DNA of 64,000 nt from NCBI GenBank assembly GCA_022605955.1, contig JAKCOZ010000032.1, forward strand, positions 4,898,001 to 4,962,000, written 5' to 3'. Shown piece by piece: positions 12,901 to 23,030 of the stretch; the stretch's first letter is position 1; each line of letters starts with the position of its first letter. The stretch is from Rallus limicola (taxonomy: Eukaryota > Chordata > Aves > Gruiformes > Rallidae). A model generated the notes under the pieces. The model saw nothing but the letters and a program-made list of their open reading frames with translations. It did no database searches and was not told where the DNA came from. The position numbers and the translations under genes are program-made.

Positions 12901-14252
12901 AAGAGGCCGGTGATTAGAGCTTGGTGTTGGGGATCCAAGGAGATATACTGGCTGCTGACCCGGCTGCGCCGGCACCTCGTACCCAGGCAGGACCCCGCTG
13001 CCCTGGCAGAGAGGGAGGACGGGGCTGGGATGGGCACAGGGGCATGCAAGGTGCTGTTTATCAGTCCCATGAGCTTGGCTGGGGCTTGCCTGTGATGGGT
13101 TCATTTGATCAGTATCGACCGTGTGTGGTATATTTATTTATCCCCACCACCACCACTCCCGGGGGTTTAAGGGGGTGGGATACACCATTTGGGTTAAAGA
13201 GGCCTGCTTCTGCCTGGGTCTGTCGGGACAGACTGAGGAGAGTCCTTCCCATTGAGTTCAGCCCACACACAGTGGTGAAGCTTGCGCCGAGGGGGATAAA
13301 TGATCAGCCACAGCTGCCGTCCTGTCCTGGGCATATAGGGAGGAGGAGGAGCAGGTCATGGGTGCTACTGCTTTGGTGCTAGTGTTGCCCAAACTGTGTG
13401 GCCAGAGCTGCACCCCAGGGTGCCTCGCTGCCCATGTTTGCTGCTGTTTGGCTACAGGGCATCCATCACTCCGTGAGCCCCGCTCCCAACGCACGCTGCT
13501 TCCCGCTGCAGGCTCCATGGAGCAGCTCAGACGCTCTCATTCGCCTGGATCGGTTTATTTATTGCCACCATTAATTAATTTTGTTTGGGTAGGAAGGACA
13601 AGTCCCCTGAGACTGTCTGTGTGCTGGAGACCATTACTGCATTGGTGTCTGAAGGCTTCAGCACACAAAAACCCCCTCGCTGCTGTCAGCCTGGCACAAT
13701 TAATTAACCGGCACCGTTCAGTAGCTGCAGTCCACCGTGTCTGTGTAGTACAACGGCGCTGGCCCTGGGATGCCTTTACTCAGGGTAAAAGGGGCTCTGC
13801 CCAGAGGTATGGCTACTGCCAGCACCCCAAAGCTGCACCAGATACACTGTCTTTTCCTAAGAAGGGTCCCAGGCGTTGCACAGAAAGGCCACGCATCTCT
13901 CCAGGTGGGTTCCTACATCACTCCCAGTTGAGGACTCCAAGGTGGGAGCTGCTGCTCCTGTCTTCCCCTGCTCCCGTCTTCCGCTGCGTGAAGGCTCCTT
14001 GGGGCTGTAAGCTTAGCTGGAAAGCCAAACCTGGTGATGGTCCCTCTTGTCTTGGCCCAAATTAAGTCTCCACGTCTTTTTTATGAGAGTCAAAGAGAAC
14101 AACCGTTGCTTTCTGCGGGCTGTGCTGGCACACGTAGCTGGTCCCAGAGCATGGCAGCAAGCAAAAGCAGTGGGAGTGGTTTGGGTTTATATGTTGTTGG
14201 AAGTGTGTTTCTCAGTAATGCAGTGACCTAATCTCACTTTTACTGATTTTGA
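12901..14252. other. Single-copy non-coding DNA
   Basis: A 235-codon plus-strand frame (13358-14065) spans much of this. It is Cys-, Leu- and Pro-rich, contains no recognisable domain and looks like chance. AT-rich islands with TTAATTAATT occur near 13570 and 13700. Confidence 0.4.
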
Positions 14253-14278
14253 GATAGATAGATACAGACAGACAGATG
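14253..14278 (+). repeat. (GATA)n-(CAGA)n compound microsatellite
   Basis: About three GATA units run directly into about three CAGA units. It is short, but clear by eye. Confidence 0.8.
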
Positions 14279-14694
14279 CATGAGGAGAGACAGGCACTGC
14301 TGAAAATACAAACCCCTGAACTCCAGGAAGGGCAAAACCTGTTTCCTTCAGGTTTTTTTCTAAAGCCCAAGGAAAAGCAGGTGCACAAAGATGGCCAACC
14401 CAGCTCCAGGTGGGTATGAAATGGGTCTGTGTCCCTGGCAGCACTGCAGTAGCATGGTCCGTGCTGTACGTTGGTAGATGCTCCGTCTCGGTCCCAGGGC
14501 AGGAGGTATCCAGCTACCCAGGAACATTGTTTTCTGCAATCAATGGCTTCCCTCTCTGCAATATGGAATGTGGGAAGAGAAAAGCCGTGGCAAATTAGGC
14601 AGAGCAGTTTATCTGACAGGCCAGCGCTCTCCCAGATAAAGGAACAAACAGAGTTTGTCTTGTGGTCAGGGTGACACTTTGCCACAAAAGAAGA

Positions 14695-14835
14695 GCGGGG
14701 AGAAGTTAATTAAACTCTAAAGAAGCCATTTATTAGAAAAGGAAAGTAAGGCATGGCTTTTCTTCAATACAGGAGGAAGGTTCATTATGGAGAGAAACCA
14801 TTCTTTAGCAGTTAATAAACTTTTTCCTACCACCT
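14695..14835. promoter_or_regulatory. Candidate conserved non-coding element
   Basis: TTAATTAAA at 14706-14714, CCATTTATTAG near 14726 and GTTAATAAAC at 14811-14820 cluster in single-copy AT-rich sequence with no repeat signature. Inference from motif density only. Confidence 0.2.
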
Positions 14836-15103
14836 GGCTTTGAGGAATGGCTAATGGAGTGTCCACTGCTCATTTTAATGTGCAGCTTTGCAAGGTCTCC
14901 ATGGCCCATTGGCTGAAACAGTTTAGGAAACAGCTTTCTCTAAAAACGAGGGACCTGGGGAGCTTGGCAGGTCTGCAACTGAAGGGGAGAGGCCTTGGGG
15001 CATCGTTTAACATGAGTCCCTGCTGTGCTCGGTCGATGCTGGGGTGTGCTGCCAGTGTGTGCTCTGCCACCAGCCAGAAGGACTTTCCTCTATCCATATG
15101 AGC

Positions 15104-15175
15104 AAGAACCAGGAGCCATACGCAGACCAGGAGCCCTCATTGGAGACATATGCAAAACAGGAGCCCTCGCTATAC
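15104..15175 (+). repeat. 30-bp minisatellite, about 2.4 copies
   Basis: The motif CATACGCAGACCAGGAGCC recurs 30 bp later as CATATGCAAAACAGGAGCC, with a partial copy upstream. In one frame the units read YADQEPSLET and YAKQEPSLYW, so the period is in-phase with codons. The frame is short and lacks other gene features. A small diverged tandem duplication is the simplest explanation. Confidence 0.65.
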
Positions 15176-15227
15176 TGGCATAATAATAATAAGCATCCAG
15201 ATGTGCTGGCAGGGACAGCCTTTTCCT

Positions 15228-15305
15228 GCTGAGGGCTGACCCTTTAAAGAATTCATTGCCACTGGATGTATTTAAAAAACAATCCAAGCAAACGTGATGT
15301 TTGGC
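15228..15305 (+). mobile_element. Possible ancient CR1/L3-type LINE scrap
   Basis: AGAATTCATTGCCACTGGAT followed by GTATTTAAAAAACAATCC resembles the conserved stretch near the 3' end of CR1/L3-clade LINEs (a GAATTCATTGCCA..GATGT block before the tail). It is short and diverged and may be chance. A second, weaker GGAATTCACTGCCACTG lies near 17030. Confidence 0.3.
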
Positions 15306-15869
15306 CGACAAGGAGCCAGGCCCTCGAAGAGCAGCTGTAGAGCCCCAACACCTCCTTGCTGAGAACCTTGTTTTAATCCCAAGCTTCTGTTTTTTCTCCC
15401 CCAGCTGCGTTCAGTTTGCCCCAGTAACTCTCCCTTTAGGGTTATAAACTAAAACCCTCTCATTTTCCTCGGAGTCTGAAAGCCCCCAGCGTCAGGGAGG
15501 AGCTGGAACATACCACAGGTACAACTCTGGAGGAGATTTCCCAGGCGATGGCAAAGGCTACATGTTTTAGAAGGGCCTTGTCTTACTTCAGCTTACGTCA
15601 GCCGCCTTGAAATTCACCTTGATTCCTCTGCAGCCAGACTGCACGGGACTGCTTCCCACCTGCAGCGTGCTCCTCGGTGCAAGATGCTACCTTGAGAAGA
15701 TGCTGATTCAGCTGTTGACCGTACAGCATCGCCGTGCGTTTCACTGTGTGTCAAATCCAGCTGCATCTCCCTGAATTTGGGGAGTCCAAAGGGGCTGGGG
15801 GCAAAAAAAAATAATAAAATGAAGTAACGACGTTCTCCAGTGATGCTGAGCTAATACCAAAAAGATTAA
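15306..15869. other. Single-copy non-coding DNA
   Basis: No gene or repeat family is recognised. An A9 run with AATAAAATG lies near 15804-15822, just before the ancient LINE. Confidence 0.4.
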
Positions 15870-16560
15870 AATACAGCCAACCTGCAGGAATGGGAAGAGG
15901 ACCTTATGATACTTAGTGAGTGGGTAATAAAACAGCAGATGAAATTCAAGGCCGCTAAATGAAAGCAATGCACAGGGGAAAAATCACTCTAACTTTACAC
16001 GTATGGCGATGGGCTCTGAAGCAGCTATTACTGCTCAGTGAGGAGATCTGAGAGTTAGGCTAGAAATATCCATCAAAATGACAGTTCCTGCTCTGGAGTT
16101 GTCCAAAAACACACCCCTCCCCCCCCCCCCCCCCCCCCCAAATATAGGAATTCCAGGGAGGTAAGAAAGGGTGAAATGGGGAATGCTGCTCTGCTGCTTA
16201 ACGAATGCCTGGCATATCCCACCTCGAATACAGTTGTCAGTAGGTCTGGTTTTCCTGTTGTGAAAAAGCAGGTGAGGAAAAGCCTGGAAAATTATTCACC
16301 ACCAGCAAGGATTGATAAAGGCAGGTGAGATAACGATGTCGTGTGTATCACAGAGCTGAAGAATTAATCGGCAATGATTGCTTAGTTCAAGAAGCGCTTG
16401 GTAACGGGAATAGCAAGCAACTGGAGAAGTTCCAAGAGAGGCAAAGGCAAATCCTTTAGCCAGCACCCAGTTAAAAAGGAGGACTTGCTGCCAAGGGGAA
16501 TGATAGGTGCTGAAAGCTTACATAGGCTGGGGAAGCGGTTAGGTATCTTTCACAGAAAAA
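15870..16560 (+). mobile_element. Ancient, decayed CR1/L3-clade LINE fragment
   Basis: Several blocks appear in the order expected for the 3' part of ORF2 and the tail of an old CR1/L3 LINE. They are AGAGGACCTTATGATACTTA followed by GAGTGGGTAATAAAACAGCA and GATGAAATTCAAG; AAAATCACTCTAACTTTACA followed by GATGGGCTCTGAA; CCACCTCGAATACAGTTGTC; and TTGCTGCCAAGGGGAATGAT before AAAGCTTACATAGG. All reading frames are broken. Divergence is much greater than in the other CR1 copies here, so this is an older insertion. A C21 run sits inside it. Homology is judged from remembered family structure, not alignment. Confidence 0.7.
16119..16139 (+). repeat. C21 homopolymer
   Basis: Twenty-one consecutive C, preceded by ACACCCCT. 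This is unusually long for a vertebrate C-run and can form an i-motif, with a G-quadruplex on the other strand. It lies inside the ancient LINE. Confidence 0.92.
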
Positions 16561-18939
16561 AGCGATGCTGTTTTGTGATGAAACAGTCATTTCTCCCCAT
16601 TCTGGTGCAGGGCAGCTGCATGGTTTGACCAAGAAAAGGATCTTTGCTGGCAGCTCTCTAGGGCCTGTCCTAGGAACTGGTGGTCCCATTCCAGCTGGTG
16701 ACTTCGGCTGCCTGCCTTTTCCACCTCCATCCGGACCCGCTGAGCTCATTTTGGAGGCTTCCAAGAGGACTGGCATGCTTCCAAATGCCACCTCCGAAAT
16801 GGCTTCATTTGGCCAAGCGTGGGATTCAGGTCGATTAGCACTTTCACTGTGAGAGATGGGGTCTCCTTCCTTGCCACAGAGCAGAGGCAAGCAGAGCCCA
16901 AGCAGGCTTTCATGGATGCAGAAGTCCTCGGGCCTGGGAGGTGAATCTTCATTCCTCTGTGGAGTCCGGCTGCCGGAGATAATCTGCCCGATGATCCGCT
17001 TTATGGCCGGGCAGACAGCCTGGAATTCACTGCCACTGCTTCCTGAAGAATAATGAAACATTTCCTGAGACAGCAATAAATACCTCCCGCCGTGACAACG
17101 CTTACCAGCCCCTCTTCGATCCAGGAAAATGTTTTAAAACTCGGCAAAGTGGATGTTTTTTTTAGCTGTTCCTCTCTCCTTGCTGGTTGCAGTTGCCCTG
17201 GCTGCTCCTGGTCAGGGGGGGCAGGGGAGAATGTGGTTTGTGGGGAACCCCACCTCTGCCCAAAAAATGGGTGCTGGGGTGAGGGGGGGAAGCGCCTTTC
17301 TGGGCTGGGCATGTGGGCTGGATAGCTGTCTGCCATCCTCCTCCTGCGCCAAGTGCCCCTGACGCTGATTAAAACAACACGAGCGAGTAGCTTATCAGTT
17401 ACAAGGGATCGATAAACCTTGGCTTGGATTCTTCAGCCTAAGAAAGTCTGAATAATGTGGGGCAGGAGGGGGATCCGAATAGTCATTGCCGATCGATAGC
17501 TCTCCCTGTGTGAGCATGCAGTGGGGCGGTGGGTGAGGGTCATTTGTCAATGCCACCCCCTCCCTCCCCAGCATCACCCCGCATCGTCCTCAGCGGCTGC
17601 AATTAATCCCTCCCCATAATGCAGAGCAGAGCAGTGCTGCTCCTTCCCCTCCGCTCCCCCCCCGCCCCCGCCATGCCTCCAAAGAGCATCACATCCAATT
17701 AGTGTTGCTTAATGGAGAACAAGCGAGACAGACACTACACCCAATGCTCCTGTGCACAGGGCAAAAGCAGGAGGAGATGGAGATGCACTGGGCTGGGGGC
17801 AGCATGGGTGTTGGGTGGGGGATGAGCAGGGGTGCCAGCTCTTAGCTGAGCAAGAGCCTGGGGACAAAACCTCCCAGTGCAGCCTGCATCCTAACATTGC
17901 CACCCCTGCATCTTCCTACCTTCCTCCCAGACTGTAACAGCCATGGGCAGCAGCTGGAGAGGGGTGGGAATGCTCTGCAGGGAGCGATGAGCAAGAGGGA
18001 GACATCAGATGTGAGCTAACACCGGAGAAGGTTGACTTAATGTGATCAGCCCTAGTGTTGTTCTTATTGTCAGCACCTTGGGAGGGCAGCTTCTCCACTT
18101 TATCCCTCCAGGTCTCTACAGCACACAGCTGAGGCTTGTGTCCTGTCAGTGGCTGCTCCTGGGTTGAGGCAAGTGAGAAGTACAGAGGTCCTTGCCATCG
18201 CTTGGTGCTTGGGCATCTCTGCAAACCTCTTCTCAGTTGGCTTGGCCCTCCTTTGGAGAGGAGAAAAGGCTTGGTGGGTTCTAATAACTCAGGAGGGGAT
18301 ACTTTTCTTTCCATTGTTGTTCTTTGGTTGGTTGGCAGTGCATTTGCAATGCCATTCTGCTCAAGTGATGGGGGATGGGGGGGTAGGATTGGCTGTTTCC
18401 AAAGAGCTCTTCCTTAATCTTGCTTGGGAAGGGTGATCCATTCCCCAAGGTGCTGGCATCTTCCAAAACAGAAATATATTTTTGAATGCATTCTATCATA
18501 ACGTAGAATTTTGTTGCTGGCTGCTGAAGTCCCCCAGTTTACTGAAATCCAGCCTAGCCTGGGTCTGCCTGGTATCGTGCAGTCTCCAAAACACTGGCTC
18601 TGGGGTGAAGCGTTTTCCTCTGTCTCTGTCGATGGTTCACTGGGTTTTTAGTGTCAAGCAGGAAGAAAAGAAGAGCTCAATTTATGCTCTTGGTATCACT
18701 CAGCATTTTATATGCCTTTGGTAAAGTTGTGATTGTTATCAAGGCTATCAAAATCTCCAGAGTCTGAAAATCAAGGTGAAAGCTTGCTTTCATGGATTAT
18801 TTCCAGTCACTTTTCTTCTGGCTCTGCTAAAAATAACACTGGAATAGCTTTCTTCGAACTTTCCTATTCCCTCCTGGCCGGAACGGAGAAGGTCAGGAGC
18901 ATGAAAGTGGAGGGGAAATAAAGAAAAAAACCAAGAAAA
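16561..18939. other. Single-copy non-coding DNA, some GC-rich and TAAT-rich patches
   Basis: No gene is recognised. The 201-codon minus-strand frame at 16471-17076 overlaps the ancient LINE and is not protein-like. Patches at about 16980-17130, 17365-17500 and 17590-17720 have CpG and TAAT motifs (GATCGATAAACC, CAATTAATCCC, CCAATTAGTG) suggestive of non-coding regulatory DNA. A C-rich block at 17641-17668 could form a G-quadruplex on the minus strand. Confidence 0.35.
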
Positions 18940-19160
18940 AGCAGGGGAAGGAGTCACAGCAGACTCCTCACGCGTACGGCTTCGGATGGGATTGCTCGCT
19001 GATTTGTCTGTTGGTTGGGCATTGGTTTTTAATAGATAGCTAAACTTGATTGACTCTTTCTGCATTCCTTTAGCTGCTGCGGGGACCGATTCACTCCTCC
19101 TGGAGCAGAAAATTCTCCAGTTTTAACCATTCCCTCTTAAAATTTAATTAGAAACACCTC
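18940..19160. promoter_or_regulatory. Candidate conserved non-coding element
   Basis: Single-copy sequence with an ACGCGTACGG CpG cluster, TTTTTAATAGATAG, a TTGATTGAC motif and TTTAATTAGAAAC. The mixed, high-complexity texture lacks repeat signatures. Inference only. Confidence 0.18.
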
Positions 19161-19460
19161 CAAAACTAGAGGCTGGTTCAGCATTGCACCCTGCATTGTA
19201 TCCAAGACCTGGGGCTGATGCTCTGCCACGTATCTCATGTTGGGCTAGCCAGCTCTTTTCCCTCACAGTAGCTATGGGGATTTTGTTAATTACTGTGTCA
19301 ATACTGAAATTTACTACATGTTTTTAGTCTGAAGTGTTTCTGTGTGATGTGATGGGAGGTAACGGTACTGCAGGAGATAGCTGAGGTGTTATCTCTAGGT
19401 GTGCATCCAAGAGAGGAGATATCTCTTTTTGGCTGCTTGGAAGGGGCAGAATAATAGTTT
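19161..19460. other. Single-copy non-coding DNA
   Basis: Nothing recognised. Confidence 0.4.
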
Positions 19461-19525
19461 CTCCCCCTACTCTCCTCCTCCTCACCCCCCCTCCACTCCC
19501 CCCCAAAAAAAGAAAAAAACCCAAG
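19461..19525 (+). repeat. Pyrimidine tract followed by A-rich tract
   Basis: About 44 bp of almost uninterrupted C/T (19461-19504: CTCCTCCTCCTC, then C6 and C7 runs) switches abruptly to A7-G-A7-CCCAA. The purine-pyrimidine asymmetry could support triplex (H-DNA). No coding function. Confidence 0.75.
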
Positions 19526-21775
19526 AAGCCTGGTGCTAAGCACAAATTGAGGAGGGTGGGGGGGTGGTGTTGGAGGTGGAAAATCCTTGTACGGCAGAGA
19601 TTTGGGTTTGTTGCAGAACTGCTGTGGTCGGCTGCAGGTTTATGAGTTTCAGTGCTGTTTTGTCAAGCAAGGGGATAAATGCCACACTGTGTTCTTCAGC
19701 TGTTCATCAGCAGTGTTAATAACGATTGGTTGTCAGGTGTATTTTCCTGTCCCGTACTGCTTTTTAACATCCTTTCTTAAAAAAAGAAGGCAGACAGTCT
19801 GGTGTCGCTTCTAGGAGAAGTCACCTTTGCAAGGCAGATGTTTTCTTGACCCCAGCCACCAGAAAAGCACCATGCAAAGTCCCTTTATTCCTTCGTGCCA
19901 CTCCACTTCGGGGACAGGTCGCTCCTTTGCCAGGAGATAAGGTGAAGTGTCCATCCTGGATGCCACCTCCTGGGAGGGGACCTTGCGTGGGTCAACCTCC
20001 AATGGACCCAAGGGGGAGAGGGTTTTCCTCAGCCAGCTTTTCCAATCGTTCCCTTTTGGGCATTTCTTGGCTTTCAATGGTCCCTTCCCCTTAGAAATTG
20101 ATATTTAATCCATGCCTAAAAAACTGCCTTTCCTACTCAGCCTTTCGCTCCAGGTGCCAGCTGCTGCAGGAGATCCCACCACAATGCAGTGGCACAGGAA
20201 TTTCTGCCAATGAGAGTCAAACTCTTATCGCCTGAGTCTACTTGAGGTTCATTAATGGTGCAAATGGCCCTTGATTTTGAGATGAGACCCGTTCCCCCTG
20301 TGGTTTTGCTGCCTGCTCTGCGCAGGCACGTGGGCGGGAGCGGAACAGAAGTTTTCCTCCCATAAATCTTCCTCTGGGCAGCCCTGGGGATGGCCAAAGA
20401 GCTGAGCTGACTCCCCCACATAGAGGAGATGTCCCCACAATAAATTTACAGTGGGGTGTCCGCTGTGGAGCCAGGTCCTCTGCGGAGGAGATCATGGGGT
20501 TGATGGCACTAGCGAGCACCACCAGTTTCTCTGGTCATGGGTTATTGATGTTATTACACACCCACACCGATGCCTAGATAAGCATGGTGTTGCTGATGCG
20601 TGTTGTCCTGACCTTTTCATGAAGGGTTTTTCAGAAACATCTCCCAGGATACCCTTGGAAAATCAAGCAGGGAAAGCATGTGTTTGTGTTTCTTCAGGGC
20701 TTGCGATGCAAACCCAAGCTCTATGCAGGGCTTTAGGGGTTATTTCCAGCTTTCCAAGTGAGGTAAAGCCAGAGGTTCCCCATTCTTCCTGCACTGGCAT
20801 AAGTGGTGCAAGGATCAGGCCCTGCTCAGGTGTGGGAGCAGCATCTGCAGAGATCAGAGGAGGGTGTCCTCTTTGGGGTCCTAGGACAGCAATAAACCCT
20901 TCAGCCACAGTGGTCTGGAAGGCCACATAGCCCAGTGGAGAGCCAGCACCACAGGGCAGCATCCTTGGGCAGGCGGGGGTATCCCATGAGATCCTGGGGA
21001 CGTGGCAGCCATCCGAGGGATTAGTTGAGGTGATGCCAGGGACAGCAGCCAGTTCTGGGGCTTTTATGGCAGTCTCCTCCCATCCCTAGCATCGATGGGA
21101 TTACTGAAGGCTCAGGGTTAATGATGGCCTGCTCAGCCTGCGACCCGATCCACCGTGCAGCAGTGGCCAGCTCGCGCCAGCCAACTTCATCCCATGGATG
21201 GTCTCAGGAGGTCCCACCAGCTCTTTGCTATTCCTCTTTGGTAGAGTGTGACTGATCACCAAAATTACCCTCTGTTACTTCTGTGCTTTGATTAGATCCC
21301 TGCAATTTTGGAAGAAGTGGGATAATAAATAACAAACCATGAGGAGCGAATAACAAGTGCCCGTGTTTGTGCCGCAGGGCCCTCCTTTGCATGCTGAAAT
21401 GGGGGGTTATCTGCTCTTGCTCTCCTCTGCCTGTGGTTTGTTTTTTTTTTGTTATTAGTCCTGAGAGTTTAGGTGGGGATCTTCTCAGCACAGCACGAGC
21501 CTTGCCAAAGCGAAGAGCTCTTTGCAGCCCGATCATGCATCAGCCGGGGCACCTGGGAGCATTTGGCCACCTCTGAATCCTGCTGGAAAGCCTTTGAGAG
21601 AAGGAGGGAGATAAAAAAATCCAAAAACCCAACAAATTAGGGGTTGGGGGAAAGAACCCAACCCTAATGCTATTTGTTTCAGCAACTTCCTACCACCAGT
21701 TAAATAGAGAATCAAATCTGGTCAGCCAGGTAGAGAAATGAGATTGAGACAGGGTTTGCTTGGCATTGCTGCTTT
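19526..21775. other. Single-copy non-coding DNA
   Basis: No gene is recognised. A 159-codon plus-strand frame (20451-20930) has no domain. An A7 and CCAAAAACCC tract lies near 21613-21634, just upstream of a CR1. Confidence 0.4.
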
Positions 21776-22203
21776 CATAGAACCACAGACTGGTCTGGGT
21801 TGGAAGGTACCCCAAGGATCTCAGGGTTCCACCCCCCCTGCCGCAGACAGGGCCACCAACCTCCATGCCTGGATCTACACAAGGTTGCCCAGGGCTCCAT
21901 CCAACCTGGCCTTGAACACCCTCAGGGATGGGGCATCCACCCCCTCTCTGGTCAGCCTGTTCCAGCCTCTCACCACTCTCTCTGTAAAAAACTTCCCCCT
22001 GATACCTCATCTAACCTTTCCCTCCTTCAGCTTCAATCCCTCCCCCTTGTCCTGCCAGTATCTACCCTTTTAAAAAGCTGATTCCCCTCCTGTTTCTCCT
22101 CTCCCTTCAGGGACTGGAAAGCTGCAATGAGGTCCCCTTACAGCCTTCTCTTCTCCAGGCTGAACCAGCCCAGCTCCCCCAGCCTCTCCTTGTAGGGGAG
22201 ACT
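21776..22203 (-). mobile_element. CR1 LINE, 5'-truncated, minus strand
   Basis: Read on the minus strand, this carries the CR1 ORF2 end (AAGGAGAGGCTGGGGGAGCT, TTCAGCCTGGAGAAGAGAAG), then GGCCTTGAACA-type and GTTGCCCAGGG-type tail blocks on the plus strand, and terminates in a TTCTATG octamer (CATAGAA at 21776). About 428 bp. The coding remnant is too short to function. Its moderate divergence suggests an insertion of intermediate age. Confidence 0.93.
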
Positions 22204-22618
22204 TTCTTTTGCTGCTTTTTTTTTTTTCCTCCCAGCACCCATGGGCTGCCACTGCTGATGTAGCACTATGTTGGCCGTGTCAGCAAAAGCTAGGAATATA
22301 TATGTTGTTTGGAGTTATTATTTGGGGTTTTGGTTTAGGTTTTTTTTCCCTTTCCATTCAATGCTGTCTTCCTGCTGCTGTCAGCCCGGAGTCACTTTGG
22401 TCTTTACTCCATTGAGTCAATGTAAATCAGAAAAATCCCCTGTTTCCCCCCCCACTGTGCTCTACCCAAGTGCCAAAAGAAATTGAGATGATGGGAGGAA
22501 CAGAAAACTGGTGATAGAGGGAACAAAACCTAAATGGAAGGTCTGCATAGCAATGGGTATACGTGCTTAGTAAAGCTATTGAAATGTGATGGATCCAGAG
22601 AAGAATGCTAGCTTCTAT
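22204..22618. other. Non-coding spacer with T-rich tracts
   Basis: It lies between the CR1 and the pseudogene. There is a T-run at about 22218-22228 and another near 22339. If the neighbouring pseudogene is a retrocopy, this spacer could hold its decayed 3' untranslated region, but no clear poly(A)-derived T-run borders the coding remnant. Confidence 0.35.
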
Positions 22619-22918
22619 TCATTTGTTCTTCTGAAGTTTTTTAAAGTAGTAGCTTCTTTTTCTGGTATTGTTGCTCTGGTATTTCTTCTCTTGCTCTCCT
22701 TCCTCATCTATCGATTCTCTTACCCATGTTTTTAGTTCCTCAGTTCCTTCTCCAGTATATGTAGATATAGGAATTATATCTTTGAATCCAAAGTGTCTTT
22801 TCAAGAATTGTTTTACCCTCTAGCAAGTGTAAGAAGTCTTGAAGGTTCTGTAGTCCTCTGCTTCAGTGTCTTCTGAAAGCCAGGAGCGTCCCCCTTCCTA
22901 AAAGCTAAGTGCAGAGCT
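22619..22918 (-). pseudogene. GTPBP10-like GTPase pseudogene, C-terminal fragment
   Basis: On the minus strand three successive frames resemble, in order, the end of the G domain of GTPBP10, an Obg-family mitochondrial GTPase involved in large-ribosomal-subunit assembly. First is KGDAPGFQKTLKQ (22859-22917, in the position of the NKxD guanine-specificity motif, with Asn replaced). Next is LQNLQDFLHLLEGKTILEKT (to about 22790). Last is FKDIIPISTYTGEGTEELK, then VRESIDEE (22619-22804), covering the G5-type region. Two frame changes and a stop between blocks show it is broken. The family C-terminus appears replaced by unrelated sequence ending LQKNK. No intron separates the blocks, which favours a processed copy. 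Family identity rests on recalled protein sequence. Confidence 0.7.
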
Positions 22919-22949
22919 ACAACTCTTGTGGAGCTACAACTCTGCTGGA
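22912..22949 (+). repeat. Short tandem duplication (about 17 bp, two copies)
   Basis: GAGCTACAACTCTTGTG is followed directly by GAGCTACAACTCTGCTG. It abuts the 5' edge of the pseudogene and may be a local duplication associated with that insertion. Confidence 0.75.
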
Positions 22950-22990
22950 GCACGCTGGCTCGGCAGCCACCGAGGTAAAGGTGGCTGGGC

Positions 22991-22992
<2 letters not shown>

Positions 22993-23024
<32 letters not shown>
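22993..23024 (+). repeat. (GT)16 microsatellite
   Basis: Sixteen uninterrupted GT dinucleotides. Likely polymorphic. Confidence 0.97.

Positions 23025-23030
<6 letters not shown>

Noticed and set aside
13358..14065. 235-codon plus-strand open frame
   Set aside because: Cys-, Arg- and Pro-rich chance composition, no domain, and it crosses AT-rich non-coding motifs.
17005..17060. GGAATTCACTGCCACTG resembling an old LINE block
   Set aside because: Only about 17 bp match and no neighbouring blocks follow. Not enough for a call.
16471..17076. 201-codon minus-strand open frame
   Set aside because: It overlaps the decayed LINE on the opposite strand and has no recognisable domain.
22993..23024. 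(GT)16 as part of the pseudogene insertion
   Set aside because: It is separated from the homologous part by about 75 bp of unrelated sequence. An ordinary microsatellite is sufficient.
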